Below, in pieces: positions 48,801-63,795 of a stretch of 64,000 bases of DNA. A program made the translations under genes and the position numbers. Position 1 is the stretch's first letter. Each line of letters opens with the position of its first letter. The DNA comes from Embiotoca jacksoni (taxonomy: Eukaryota > Chordata > Actinopteri > Embiotocidae), in the NCBI GenBank assembly GCA_022577435.1, contig JAKOON010000012.1, forward strand, positions 9,231,412 to 9,295,411, read 5' to 3'. The notes below the pieces were generated by a model. That model saw only the letters and a list, made by a program, of their open reading frames with translations. It searched no databases and had not been told where the DNA came from.

Positions 48801-51800
48801 CAACTATCATATTAAATTTTCATCTCTACTTTTCTGACTTAGAGTGCTTATACACGTTTGACTCATGACGTCTGTGTTTTTTTTAGACCATTCTTCAGGC
48901 CACATTAAATAACTTAAGAAGTTTGGTGAGTGATGTCTATTTTGGTCACACTCTCTGGTTCTCAAGTTAAATTGCTTTGAAGGCTCACATATTGTAGTGG
49001 TGGTTATCAATCCTCTTAATCCTCTACACTGCTAATTGGCATTCTACATGCGTCGACCTTTCGTATCAACGTCCATCACTATAATTCACTTACTTCAAAG
49101 GTAACATCCTTCAAATATGGTGATTCAAATTGTATGTGCCCCAGTCAATAGGTCATCTCCTTGACAACAGCAACAATATAAGATATAGGGTGAGTGTTGT
49201 TTACAGCTGAATGAGTGGTCAATGCCGATTGGTTAAAGGCTGCTCTAATAGTTTAAAATGTAACCCGAGGTCTACGTGTGGCCACAACTCATCCATCTGG
49301 TCAGATTTGGATGCATGAGCAGACGGAAAGTAATTCCCCCCCATCCCTACATTTCACTGTAGGGACACAACAATGCAATAACAGAAAAATATGGGTCAGA
49401 AGAATCAGATGATTATGTCCCATGGCTCACAGTATTATAAGAGACCTTTATCTTGCTTTAGTCATATGAACTAACACAGCTGTCAGGAAATGTTCGTGGT
49501 GTCCACAGGGTAGAAAATGGGACACCACCTCTGATTCCACACACTGCATAGCAACTAAAAATCGGACTTCAAATATCTCATTTCTGAAACATTCAAAGTC
49601 TGAAATTATATGTGTTTTCAAAAGATAACAGCCAGAAATTTGAAGACATAACTGCTGTCAAACACTTTGAGTGGCAAACATGCCTGTAGCTCTACAGCCA
49701 AGAACTGTGTGGTACAAAGTTTTGCCAGCCAGCACAGCCTTTAACAATTGTATCAACACAAAGTGAATTCACATGTCTGTTTTCTTAGCTCCATGGGAGT
49801 TTAATGCTCTTATTTTGGGTTTTGAACATGTCAATACAATGTAATGAATATGATGTTATTTTTTGTTATTTTTTTTACATTTTATTATTTGTTTTGTTGT
49901 GGTCACAAAATTCTGGGGTGGACATACTTGGTATGTTTCCATCCACTGAAGAGTTCTGTCATTTTCTCTTGGATATTCTTTCAAACAATATAATCTTGTC
50001 AAACAAATATATAACTTTACTCTTTCATGATTATACTCATGTTTTCCCTGTCATTATCTAATGTTCTATTGTTTTGTCACAAGGGGCCGTCACACAAGTG
50101 TGACAGGGCAGGCAAGTCGACTGGACTTCTTCACTCTTTGCCACTGTAGAACAGACTGGATGACCCCGGCAGGATATTGTTTTGTTTTGTCGATGACTTT
50201 TTCTGAGGCAGTGCATGGTTCGGTTGCTATGTCGCATTCACATCATGTTAGAAGGTGTGATTAAGTTTATTTCTGTGGTTATAATTTCCAAATGTTCAAA
50301 CAACCACTATACAGTTATTTCCATCCAAAGTTTGTACAGACAAGACTGTGACAGTATCTCAGTGTTAAGCTCATGTTGAAGAGTTTATGATCAAAATTAC
50401 AGTTGGGGTTGATCTGACTCATCACTCAGACATTTATTATTGTGTTTAATTCATGCTTACGATAGTTTTCTGTCTAACACTAAATTCCCAGCTGTTATTA
50501 GTAATTAATATTGATTATACCTACAAAAAAAAGGTACTTTGCAGGTTGTTGTTTTTTAAATTAGACCATGGCATGAGCTCTATTGATTTATAGCAGAAAG
50601 ACTTAAGGGCTCGATCCCAACCAAGTCTGACTGATGCCTTCTTCTGTAGAGTTTGTGTGTTGCATTTGTGTGGGTCTCCTTTGGGAGCAGATGTATGGGT
50701 CAGATCAATAGGAAATGCCAAACTACTCACTCACAGGTGTGATTGGGGGTGTAACTCTGTCTGTCTGTGTATATGAGGGACCAGCAACCTCAGTGTTTTG
50801 CTGTATTGCACTTTTTTTTTTTATACATCAACACAAAGACAGAGTTACGCCCCCAATCACACCTGTGAGTGAGTAGTTTGGCATTTCCCATTGATGTGAC
50901 CCATACATCTGCTCCCAAAGGAGACCCACACACACACAAGCTCTACAGAAGAAGGCATCAGTCAGACTTGGTTGGGATCGAGCCCTTAAGTCTTTCTGCT
51001 ATAAATCAATAGAGCTCATGCCATGGTCTAATTTTTAAAAAAATAGATTTTTAATTTTTTTTTTTAATTTAACATACTCTGCTTATCTATAGGGAGAGTT
51101 TGTCCATGAAGGTTTGCAGATTTATTCCCCACTATCAGTAAACGGAAGACAGAGCAGCAGGCAAGTGAATAGTTTGAGGTCCAGGGATCAGGCATTTACT
51201 CGTACCAGCCATCTGCTTGACAGTTTGGATAAACAGTGGAGGACTTAGTCAAACCTCACTGTCAAAAAAACTGATATCATACACCTAAAACCTCAGTGAG
51301 CTCTTCCAGTTTACTTTGTCATCACCACCTCAACCACACGTCATTCCCTCTCGTGTTTTCTGAGTTATAGCTTTTGCTTTTTAATTTGTTATATCTTTTG
51401 TAACATTCACAACTTTCAAAAGATTATTTCCTGCTATTCACTGCGTATGTTTGCATTCATATTTGTGTTAACTAAATACATATTCAAGACTTATGCGCAA
51501 GCGCAAGCCCGTTGAAACAGAAATCTCACCCTGGATACGCTAATTACAGTTGAGTGTTTGTTGGCTGGTGTGACAGAGTGGGCCACAGTGGTTCTGTGAA
51601 CCGGGCCTGCAGCTGTCACACACATCACACACATGCAGGCTTCACTTTTCTCCTCCATGTTCCCCACTGATGTGGCCCAGTCAGCCCAGAGACAAATGGG
51701 CCCGGACATGGAAGACATTAAGACAAGCTAAAAACAACATGCTAAGTACAGACTTGCTCTCCCGCAATGCAAACACAAAGTGTTCACTCTGCTGCAATTG

Positions 51801-54800
51801 TACACATTTTGACATGGACAGCAGGGGAGACAGTTTTCTTGATATTTATATAAACACCTCTTCTAGAGAAAGTCTGAGATGTAGAGATGTTCTTCTGTTC
51901 TGCTTCAAGTAGCTGTGTTAACATTAGATCAAATCATTTAAAAAAAACCAAAACAACAACAACAAATGATCTGGGTCAAAGGTTAGCTGTGGTGATGTGG
52001 GAGGGTATTCAGTGCACACAATGTTACAATTGAAGTTTTAATTCAGTACATGGTTCACAGCCGTTTATTGCATTCGGACTATATGGAAATAGCCAGAATG
52101 TGTCTGAAGACCCAGCAGTCTGATGAATGCCCCCGGCCCTTCTCCAGTTTCAGATCAGATTTTAAGTGTGTGACCTTTGTAAATACGGCTATACTTAACA
52201 CCTGAATTGTTTCTAAATTAGAGACCAATCTGCTGACACGATGTTGTGCTCAGGGAGCTGCAGAACACATTTTTCCAGAATAAGGTCTGATTATTTACAC
52301 TATGCATCAAATCAAAAATCAAAACAAGATTTGTTGAGATCTCTCCTGATGAAACACCCTGACTGTCTCACTCAAAGCTCTGTCAATCAATCTTTTACAA
52401 TATGGAGAATAAGATGTGGTTTGGAAGAACTCATTTATGACGGGTAACACATCTGTTGCATTTAAAATGTGGTTCCCCCCCTGTGGATCCTCAAACATTG
52501 TGTGAGACAATTAGCTCTCGATGAGGCCGCCCAGCTCCAGGAGATGTTGATATCAGGGAGTCAAAGGTCAGTTTTTGAAGCAAAAAAAGCAGTTGTCATG
52601 GATCTGCTCCTCCTGTGTGCTGAGCGTATTTGAATTAGTGCCAGATGCTTTTAGGTTGTTAATTGTGGATATATTGGTGACACATGCATGTCATAGTTCA
52701 AAGCAAGAAGATACGTTTGACTTTTGGATTCTCTTTAAATGTAAAAAGAATTGAAACATCTATATCAAATCTGTCCTCCGGTCTACTGCAGTCTGAAATG
52801 TATTAACCAATGCTAATTTGGTTGTTTTCTTTTGGATTAGCAACTTTTTCTTGGAGCGTTCGATGATAGCTTTGTTCTGTTCTGTATTGTGTTTTATGTG
52901 GCCAGATTGTAGAGCAGGCCAACCGTCCGTGTGCGTGTAAACATAAACAAAGATCATGAGCTCGCACAAACACTGTTTGGTTGTTTTTTGTAAGCTCTGA
53001 TTCACAGATGAAGTTAAAGGCAAGTTAAGGCAACTCCAGATCGTCACAGGAAGGCTGTCTGCCCATGTGAAATAATAGTTTTTTGGAACTTATCAATAAA
53101 AGTAAAACTGGGTCGGTTATGAAGTCTCAACACCGCAGCAGTGATTGCTTACTACAAAAAATGTCATCAGAAAAAAGAACAAAAAAACCCACCATCTTGC
53201 ACATCTGCTTTTAAGTACGACAAGTACTAATAGATGTGATAATGTCATTAAGACAAGTTCAAAATCGTTTTGACACTAATTTTAACATCCGCTAGTGTTC
53301 AACTTGTGTTGGCTGGTGGTTATGTCTTAAACTCTCATACAGCTGTCAGACAACATCTTTGTCCAACCACGGAGCAAGTAGGAAAGTAATAATATATACA
53401 TATATAAAAAAAACAACCTTATCCAGCCCACGCAATGATCAAACATATCATCAGTCCACTCAAAGGAGACCAAATGAAAAAGTACAGCCTTTACCCTAAC
53501 ACTGTAAACAAACATGTCTGTTTCTCCCTCTGGATGCCATTAGGACTGTTTCAATGTTTGTTTTAGTCATTGAGCGAAAAGTGCTCTTTCTTCCTCTCCA
53601 TACTTCAATCGTATGCAGATCACAGCGTTCATTCACAGGCCGCCATTGTTCTCAGTCCAAACACAGCTTGTGTTTGTATGTCTGTAATTGTGTGGTATAT
53701 TGTGCTCTGCTTATCTAACCTCTCCTCTTTCTAATCATGTAATATTTATAATGTATAGATGTTATGTTGTCTGCTAGTTAAAGCCCGAGCCTTGTAAAGA
53801 GTGCAAAGGCCATTTTTGAAGCCTTTATGGAATCCAGCTGGTTTAGTCCAGCATTTCCTAAGTTCCACATTTATCTGAACCAGATCACAGCATCGTCCAG
53901 TCAGACACCCACTGCAGCCTTGGAAACTGCAAGGGTTTGTAAAGAACATGAGCACATTTGTAGAGATTAAATACTAGGATCCTGAAGTTGTTTTCATACC
54001 AGTTTCTATTGTACGTGCTGATACGCGTACGTGTCTTACATGGTGGAGGAGGTTACTGGAATCAGCAAAAAAACATATTTCACATCTCTTGAACTGTGAA
54101 GCTGGATCTAAATCTGTGAAATTAAACCATCCATTAAGCCTGTGCAGCAGGTGATTGAAGGTGCAGCCCCGCACAATCCGATCCCAGCTCCATCCAAAGT
54201 GCTTCAACTCTCCTCAGCAGGTGTGGTAAAATATTGGAACCTCACCCTCGCTCTATAATGAGCTCCTCCTGTTCAGTCCTGTCACAAAAATACCTCTGAA
54301 TGCAGATCAAAGCTATTTTTAGGTTTACTATTAACATGAAGGTCTGTAAAAAGTCAAAAGAAAATAGATCTACATTCCTGCATTACATGATACTGTCAGA
54401 CTTAGACAGAGTTAGACCTTCTACATTTTCCTGCAATTATCTTTGGTCCAACTGCTCTATAAAAAAAAACACATGTACCTCAATAAAAGTGTCAAGTGCA
54501 TTCACTTACACCCTTCTTACTCCACTATGAAACACAGTATAAAGCATATATGTGTTAATAAGAGCAGTGTTTCTGTGAAGTTCTTCCTTTCTTCTGCAGC
54601 AGGACTCGGGAGCTTTACGCTGCGATTGAGCCATAACCACTACCAGGTGTGCATGAAAAGATTTTGGTGAAACTGGCACCCGGTCAAGACAGGATGGAAG
54701 TTGGAGGGCGTACCAGAGGAATGAAATTGCCTAATGTGAAAACATCAAACGGCCTGAATCTAGTACCACGGTGTTAGGCTAAGGTATCTAAACTTGTTAC

Positions 54801-56293
54801 AGTGTGATCGTGCAGGGCTGGTGCCACCCCCCCCCCCCCCAAACACGGCATTATTGCATATTTAGGCGATGTGGGGATAGATGGAACAGCGTATATGAAG
54901 ACCATGTGAACTCATTGATATTTTTTTCAAGATTTGGTTGTAAAATCTGGTTGATTCCATGGGTACATTGCAGTTGGTCAAGATGAAAGACAAACGAGGG
55001 GAGGTTTTAAGATTTACAATCTGTCATGGCCTCTGTACAACAGCCCAGCGAGGCAAAAAACTAATCTCCCAACTGTGAAGCATCAGGCTACACCCTGCAG
55101 AACACCCACAGCTTCATGCAAACCATACCGCACAGGTATGTGTGGTCATGTATTATGAAGGAGAGTCTAAACCAAGCAGCTTTTCTTGGTTATCTTATCC
55201 AAATTATTTCTTTCCTAAACAACTGGTGTTCAGTGAACTTGTTCTGGGAACACTCCTTACGCTTCTTGCAACAATACAATCAGGAGGGTTTTGCAGTGGT
55301 TTTAAAAGTATCTGATGTAGGGCCGGGCACCAAACTTTTATGGCACCAAACGGTGGTACCATTGTTTCATAAAAAGGTAGTACCAAGTTTTCATTTTAAG
55401 CATTTCATTACACAGAAGTAAGTCTTGTCTCGTACATTAGAACATCTTTAGCATATCGGGGAAATCTGCAAAGTGTAGCTACAGAAAACAACCTGGGTTA
55501 CACTCTCCCCCACTAAAATGCATGTCATTTTCTTTTTCTTAAAACCGAAATTGAAGTCAGCATATTAGTACTGTAAAGATTATTACTTCATCGACTTAGA
55601 TTTTTCAAATTTGTCAGTCAGGATATATTTAGATAAATATTAAAAATGCAGCCTATAAAACCTATGTATTGCCAATGCAGACAAGATGACACCAATATAC
55701 TTAATCTGTAACAATTTGGGGGCAAGTGGATGAAATACCAAAACCCCAATGTTACTGACCAAAATTACACAAGAGCTTTTCCTCATATTTATGTCTCCAT
55801 GGATTGGATGCAGCCATGTGTAAATCTCACCCCCTGCAGCGCAGAGAGCAAAGTCCTTCTCTCCTGTTTTTTCCTCTGGCTTTATTACACCGGCCTCCCG
55901 TCTTGTTGGGATGGTTAAACCTGTTAACTCTACTTCTCATGCTGACACAGTGAAGCTTGGGAAAACAAAAAAAATAGACAGAGACCTCTAGGGGTTAGGA
56001 TGGTAAAGACACCCACTCCACACAGATTACCCATAAACTACAAAAAAATATATCACTAAATGTGGATGTTTAGAAGGAAGAATAAATCTAATTTGCAGTT
56101 CTGTTTGACTTTTAATTGAACAGGTTCTCTTCATTTAATTTACGGTAACATGTTTAGTTCCCCGTCCAATATGTCAAGACTTTGCTTTTTAAAAGACTGC
56201 CAGGAATCTCTTATCTCTGTCATCCTGAGAGACACACAAACACTGATTCATCTGCAAACAACACACACGCACGCACGCACGCACACACGCACG

Positions 56294-56350
<57 letters not shown>

Positions 56351-59300
56351 ACACACAAAGACTTATACAAGTAAAGGTCTGGTTTTGTTTGGAGATAATA
56401 GAAAATTGGCATCATTGGACACAATACAGTAAAAAGATAATAAAAGGTGTATATCAGAGTGTCCGTACTGTGAACGAGGTTGTTTTAGTGTTGGAATCAA
56501 ATCTCCTCCATCCTTAGCTGAGGAATAAAAGAGTGGCCAAGCTAAACCACTCATTCTGTGTCTTGTCATGTTTGTCAGATTCATAAATTTAGTTGCAGAT
56601 CAGGCTAATCTCGAATCAGCGTTTCAATAGATACCACTTATTTAAACAAGAGCTGTGATATATATATCCACCCCATCCCCATCCCCTTACCAAAAACTAA
56701 ATGTTACGGAGACTCTTCTCCCACGGCACGCGGGTCCTCCTGAAAATAACGTGAGTGTTGGGTTGTGCACACCTCTTGTCATCCTCATATCACAAATATC
56801 TTTATATTTCTTCAAGGTATGTGGTGTTGACATTGTTTTTTTCATAGTTTAGGATCATAATCTTGGCTGTATTGCTCCCTTTGTTTCTCCCATTGCACGC
56901 TCTGTGATATGATGTCTGGCTTTGGCTAAATAAGGTAAGAGAACACTTCACATTCTTTCTTGCCAAAAGACGGCTGATCCTCTGTAGTGCTGCGAGCCAG
57001 AACTCCTTTTTATCCTATCAGAAACTGAGGGTGCTTTAGGCGTGCCAGCCAATCCCTCTCCACCTTGACGCTGTCAGACTCCAGAGATGCACGACTGGCT
57101 CCTAATGGTGGGTTTCTAAAATCTGTAGAGTGTGATTTATATTGCTAGGGCACGTTTGCTGAAAGGCAGGTATGCCCCTCTTCAAAGTGGGGAGCAGTTG
57201 CAGATAAAATAGACTTTCTCCCGTCTCATTGACACTGTGGCCGTGACTTTTCTCCATCTCTTGTTTTGAATGCAGCTTGGCTGTTGTTTTTTAGTTCAAG
57301 GTTTCCCTTGCTTGTCTGATTTGCAATTTGTGAAAAAAAAAAAAAGGTCCCTAAATATTTGCTGACTCATTGTTTAGTTAATTTTGGAAATTATTGCTTT
57401 TAGAGCCATTTTCTCTGAACTGTTTCATCAACATTACTGCAGGCTGAAGCCAACACTGCAGGTCATGGTTAAATTCATTCATTAAGGATTATGCATGGTA
57501 GAAGGGGCTTATTTCCCTTCACATAGTCAAATAGCATTTATTGGGAAATGCAGTAGATATATCCTCACATATGACAGATGAATGATGAGGAAGAGGCCCA
57601 GCACATTGCTGAAAAATGTAGAGAAGGAGCCCACTGCAATATACTGGACTATCTCTTGTGGATTTTTGCTGTGGATTTTTTCTGGGTAAAATGACATGAC
57701 ATAGGGCATTCATATCTATCAGTGGCATATTTTGCAATTTATCTCAAACTTGTGGCATCCCTCGGTATCTTGTTTCATCATAATATGCATTAATGTCTGC
57801 TGGGTGCATGAGTGTGTCAGAGTTTGTTGGATTTGAGCTGCAGTTACCGTTTCTCTCTCAGACAGGCCATGATGTGGTCTGTGATTCAGGGTACTGTATC
57901 ACCATATTTATTCAGACCAGTCCAAACATGTCAGAGGTTACGATGAGACCCAGTGACTCCGAAGAAAAATGACAGTTGACCCTCATCACCAAGGTGACAG
58001 GGAGGACAACATTCTCGAATTTGAGGCGTCGCTACATTTTTTGTATTGCTTTACCACAGCAAGAAACTTGGATTTGGTAACTAAAATAATTCTCTGAAAG
58101 CATTCGTGCTTTATATCATAGAGCCAAATAACCATGTCAAACTGCAACACTATTCACATATCTCATGCCAGGAGTAGATGTTGAGAAAAAGTTCAAGACA
58201 GCCAGTAAAAAGACATTTAAAGTAGGCCCACAAGAAAAGAAAATAAGGGGAAAAAAACATGAATCACGCCAGTCGCTGACCATACTTATTTGGCTTGCCA
58301 AGCAAATATTTAATCCTTATCTGCCAGCACGAACATGAGTGGGAACTTTCTGATATGATCCATGAGGAACAGAACAGCGAACACATCAGTCGTTTGGCAT
58401 TGTTAAGTAGGATTTTGAAGAGAAAGCAGTCAGTCATGTTGATTGTGAATTTGTTTCAGTTGGGCAAGCAGGTTAGGCCCAGAGGACAAAACAGGTCTTT
58501 GACTCCTTTGACTGTCTGTGCCAAGCATGGATTATATTCATTTCAATGGCACCTCAGAATAAAGCCGTATCTGTCCAAACAAAACACCTTCTTGAAAACA
58601 GAGATAATTAACAGTTCAGGATGAAACTCTCTGTTCTGTTTTAGTACATTTGGTGTCAGTTAAACAAGTTAGATTTGACCGTAATTACATCTAATTTTCA
58701 ATACTTATAATGTCAAATCTAATTCTACCACAAGCATGAATGTCATGCCTCTCTAATTAGAGTATGCCTTTCAAATAAGTCCATTCTATCTGGACTATGT
58801 GGGTGTCAGTAATAGTGCTGACTTGACCCTTTTCTTGAGCTCTACCACCTGTCAACAGTTGGTTCAACTTCACACCCAGCTTGGCATAGCGAAGCCGGTG
58901 CCAAGGTGCAACAACCTGACGTGACAGGGCACTCATGCAAGGCCCACATACTCATTGTAACTATTTGTGGTCCATTTTATGTCTGCCAAGAAGCTTAACA
59001 GGGTTTTTGATTAAGCTTTTTCCTCATTACACTTCTTCCATGTATTCATTAGCAATCCTTTCATGGTGAATACTTTGAAGGCCAGATCTAAAAGGAAAAG
59101 ATTACACACACTGTAAAAAAACAACAACAACCTCAAGCACTCACTCGTTTGATGATTGTGAAGTAGGTAACGTATGTGCTAGTCTGATTGTGGATCTGGA
59201 TCAAAGATAATGGCATACACTTCACTCAGCCAAGAAATGAGTAGTGTTTGGAGCATTGTGTTTCAATTGGTTCTGACGAGGTAGGGCTGGGCAATATATT

Positions 59301-62300
59301 GATACCATTATGATGAACTAGATATTGTCTCAGATTTTGGATACCGTAATATCGTGATATGGCATAAGTGTTGTCTTTTCTTGGTTTTAGAGGCTGTATT
59401 ACATACATTTTCTGAACTTGCCAGACTGTTATTATCTGCTATTACACACTGGGCCATTATATCCACATTACTGATGATTATTTTTTGTGTTTGTAAAAGC
59501 ACCACTAGTCATCATTAAAATATCCTTGCAATCAGTTTAACTCATACATACATTATACATACATACATACATTAATTCTATGTAATTCTAGAAAATATGG
59601 AGCCAGGCTGTTTCAGTCAGGCTCTCATATAATTATTCTCTATAATGCATTGTGCAGCTCATTTTATCTGTTGTCAGGCACAGTTTTGTGGAAGTCACGT
59701 ATCTCCTAAAGATCAACTTTTCATGGGCTAAGAAAGACATCTCTGTTTTCAGCTTAGTGTCCAGTAGGATTTTAGATTTATTTGACCTGAAAGGTATTGG
59801 GAATTTTTCAAGAAGTAGAGCAACACTTATTCCTTCAATGTAATAAAAAACTAAAAAACTAAAAAGTCAAATTTGGAGATGCATGTTTTATACGTTTTAA
59901 ACATCTGATTATTTCCTCTTCCCTATCAAGTTTTTAAACGTCTGTCTGTCTCTGAATGGTGGAAGTAATTATGCAGGGTCATTAAGGGCTGAGAAAGACA
60001 CTGATGACAAGGGCCTCCTCCTATTAGACTGGATGTCAGGTTAACTAGATTGTGTCCTTACGGAAGCCAATGATGGACATGTGCCAAAGGTTCTCCTCTT
60101 CCTCACTGAAACAAGAGGAACCACATTTGGCCCTGGCAGTAAAACACCAATGGATTCCATTTGTGCAGAAACCAGGTGTTTTGACATCTCCTTTCCATTT
60201 GAGAAAAGTCAGTCACAGGGTGGCCAGTATGGAAATGAGATGGTGCACTGTGACACATGTGTTTGGCCTCCACATCGTTTTGCTTCCTATTCCTAGAGCA
60301 GAGTCTGAAATAGATGTGGTCTCAGCACAACTGTGTTTATTGGACAGAGTTTGCGCTGGTGCATTTCCCCACGTGTCAGGTTGTTAAGAATAGGAGGGAG
60401 CAGAGAAAGTCCGGAGTAGAGAGGCCAAGAGGAGTGAGAGAAGCAAGAGGGGAGTGAAGTAGGTTTGGGGAGAGTCACTAAGGTCATTGGTGACAATATT
60501 TGCCAACTCAACTATAGGGGAAAAAAACCTAACTTTAAAGTTCTCATTTAATTGCAGTACATAAAATGAAACGGTTTTGATTTTTCAGGATCATAAAGTC
60601 TAAATTGAGAAAAGCACTTGGCTTTGTGGACCTTTCTTTTTATGGATAAAAAGATAAAAATCCCAAGATATTTGGTGAATATATGGACTGTGATGTTAAA
60701 TTTTACCCTTTAGGCATCTGGTCCTTCACCTACATACACATTTTACTGCAGTAAGAAAAGCTGTTTGGCTGAAGCAGCTGCCAAACAACACATGGGGAAC
60801 GGCCTCGACCCAACCTCCTGCCAACTTTATAAGCTGAGATCATTATGGGAGAATAGTGACAGAGATAATGCTAATGAACAGCTTCAGCTTCGTCAGCGGT
60901 TACCATATAACATTACGATTGCTTGTTTTAACTGTGCTACAGCTGGCCTTGTTACCCCCCCCCCCCCCCCCCCCCCCCCACGCGACCCACTTCAATTGTT
61001 GATCTCCTAGTTTATATCTGTGTCAGGCTTTTGTCTGGTCAGCTCAATGGATGCACGCCTTTGCTCTGCTCTCCGCTCCAGTACGTATCTGTGTCAGTGG
61101 TGGTGAGTGTGGGGAAACCCCTGCTGAGGAGGTAAAAGGGTGGACTACAAAAAAAGTGGAGAGAAGAAGGGGCGGGGGGTCACTCCACCTGGCAGCTAAG
61201 GAATGACTCATTAGACAGGCAGGCACTAATGAAAGATGTGTCTGTCTTCACATTGGCTTTGCTGTCATGTCTTTCTCCTCGTCTGGAATTCTGCAGATTC
61301 CACCCTCACTTTTCTCTTCTGTTTCTGTTTGACAGCCTCAGATGGTATCTTGATGGTTCGTTAGCATACACCTTATTGAAGAGACTTACTAATTAGCCTG
61401 CAGTGCCCTTAAAGTTTGATGCAGATCATGTTCAAACTCTAAAGGAAAAGGGGACGTGAACCTAAACAGTAGGATTTTGCTCCAAGCTCTACAAGACAGA
61501 TGCCACTTCTGGCTTTTCAGAAGAATTATTGTGACTGATGAAAACATAAACTCCCACTCAAAGCCTTATGTAAACACATCAATAAACACAACAATCCAAT
61601 TTCCCCATTTCCATCATGGGACAATGAGTGCTGTTGAGCTCTGCGGGCCAGGTTTTGTGTTTATTGGAACTTGGCTGTGGTATGCCTCGGTATCAGATGG
61701 CTCTGCCAGGATAGAGTGTCACAGCCCAGAAACCTGATCTCCTCACTGCTCCCATGAGGCTGGAGATACTGTGCCCCGTGCACAATGTGTAGAGGAAGTC
61801 CAGGTACAACATCTGTGAAGGAAATCAAATCAGAATGAATTAGCATGGTTTGTTTGCACGTTTCTAGCGCTGTCATTTTTGAAAGAACGTGTCCAGACAC
61901 CAGACATAATTCATTGTGGACTTGGTGAGATCTTTTATAAAAGGTCTCATAGCACTTATCTGAAGAATGACTTCAAATCAAGCACAATGACAGCACTTGC
62001 AGTCCTGCATTGTTTGCCAGTTCTCTTCTCATCAGCAGATTAAGTGGATATTTATTGTCTATTTTGATGATTTTGATCTTCCTCCATGCCTTAGTCGTTT
62101 CACGCCCCGTGGGTCCATGCCGGCCTTCCTGTGAGGCATGCTGCCAGTGACACAGGCTTCTTCATTCTGTGTGGCCCGACTCAGTTTACTCTAATCTAAA
62201 CCATCGTCACCATATGTCTTCTATCACAACTTCCAAAGCATTTGAATAAACTCCAGGCAACAGGAAGAAATTAATTAATGTCTATATTCATCTGTGTGCT

Positions 62301-62332
62301 CTGTAAACTGCTTGTGTCAGTGTGTGTGTGCG

Positions 62333-62413
<81 letters not shown>

Positions 62414-63727
62414 GTGTGTGCGTGTGTGTGTGTGTGTGTGTGATTGTTCTTGCAGTGCATGTTCATTTTTATACACCCCCCCCACATGCACGGACATTTT
62501 CCACATAACTGTTTTGATCCACCGTTCGGTTGCACACAAAATCCAAACATGTTGAAATCGATCTATTTTTACCTGCATTCCCGCTTAATGATTTCCACCT
62601 GAGTGCTATAATCTGCTTTTATTGACCCATAATTCACCTTATGTTTTCGTTCAAAGAAGGGGATAAAAGGAGTGGAAGGAACCCTAGTCCACAAAAGTAG
62701 CATGTTGCAATCTGTTGCACATGTTGGGAGGTCTTCCACCTTAATTACTTGCGTTTTCTCTTCATAAATTTCCGAACACAAGGTTTCCCTTACAGAGTGA
62801 GAAAGGAGAAAAGGAAAAAATGAGAAGGAAGCTGTGTTGATGTTGTTGTTCTGTTGTGCTTGGTGGCTGCAGAGGGGTCATTATGCATACTGTAAACTCT
62901 AAGGGTTTCTCATGAAAATACCAGGGGATGAAGTGAAAGATGGGTTCCCTTTATCCTTGTACATGGCAGCCAAGTGATGTGGCGATTCTGGTGCCCTGTA
63001 CTCTCCCAGATGGCTTCAGTTTGCCTGACCTCAGCCTTCACCTCTCACAGAGTCTGTGGCCTTTGCTGACCAGAGGAACAGGCTCCTGGCTCTCTGGGGA
63101 CAGGGCTAAATCCAGACATGGGCAGGGCACTGGCTTGTGACTGAAGGTCAAGCTTTGACCAGACCCAGACTTTGCAGCACAAACTAACCGTTATTCCTGT
63201 GAGCCTGCTGCCATATGAATAATGTAGATTATAGCTTGTTAGTTTGTGGCCTTCACATGGATTCACCTTTGTGTACTGATTCTGTTCATTGTTTTCAAAT
63301 CAAAATATTGTGTGATCCTTTTCAAGGATATTATCTGAAAACAGCTCTACAATGCAAGGAGCAATGCTTCCGAGTTTGTTTTCGGCAGACAACTTGAGTT
63401 GCACTGCAATAATTTCTGCTATTCTTCTAGTCATTCTTAGCCTGGCTCCGCCCACCTTTTGCTCACAGCTTCGGTCTTTGCTGTAATTATAGCCTGGAAA
63501 CCCTGATCACCAGACATTTGGCTCAGCCACTCTTGAGGGTGGACCAAGTGCGCTGACGTTGAAGTCAAGCGTTGTCGTTCCAACAACGGTGGCAGTGGCT
63601 GAGCTGTATGAAGCGATACCACTAGTTGTAGCAATGCTACCAAATATTGCAGAACTGAAGCCGGAACAAGAGCAATGATCATGTAACCCTAAATCTTCTT
63701 GCATTGCAATCTGATTACATTAGCGCA

Positions 63728-63795
<68 letters not shown>

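Noticed and set aside
55030..55060. CTG TAC AAC AGC, resembling the LYNSS start of fhod3 exon 4
   Set aside because: No acceptor site in phase precedes it, and the following residues do not match the formin sequence.
62288..62578. Open frames of Cys-Val or Thr-His repeats over the (TG)n tract
   Set aside because: Pure translation of a dinucleotide microsatellite.
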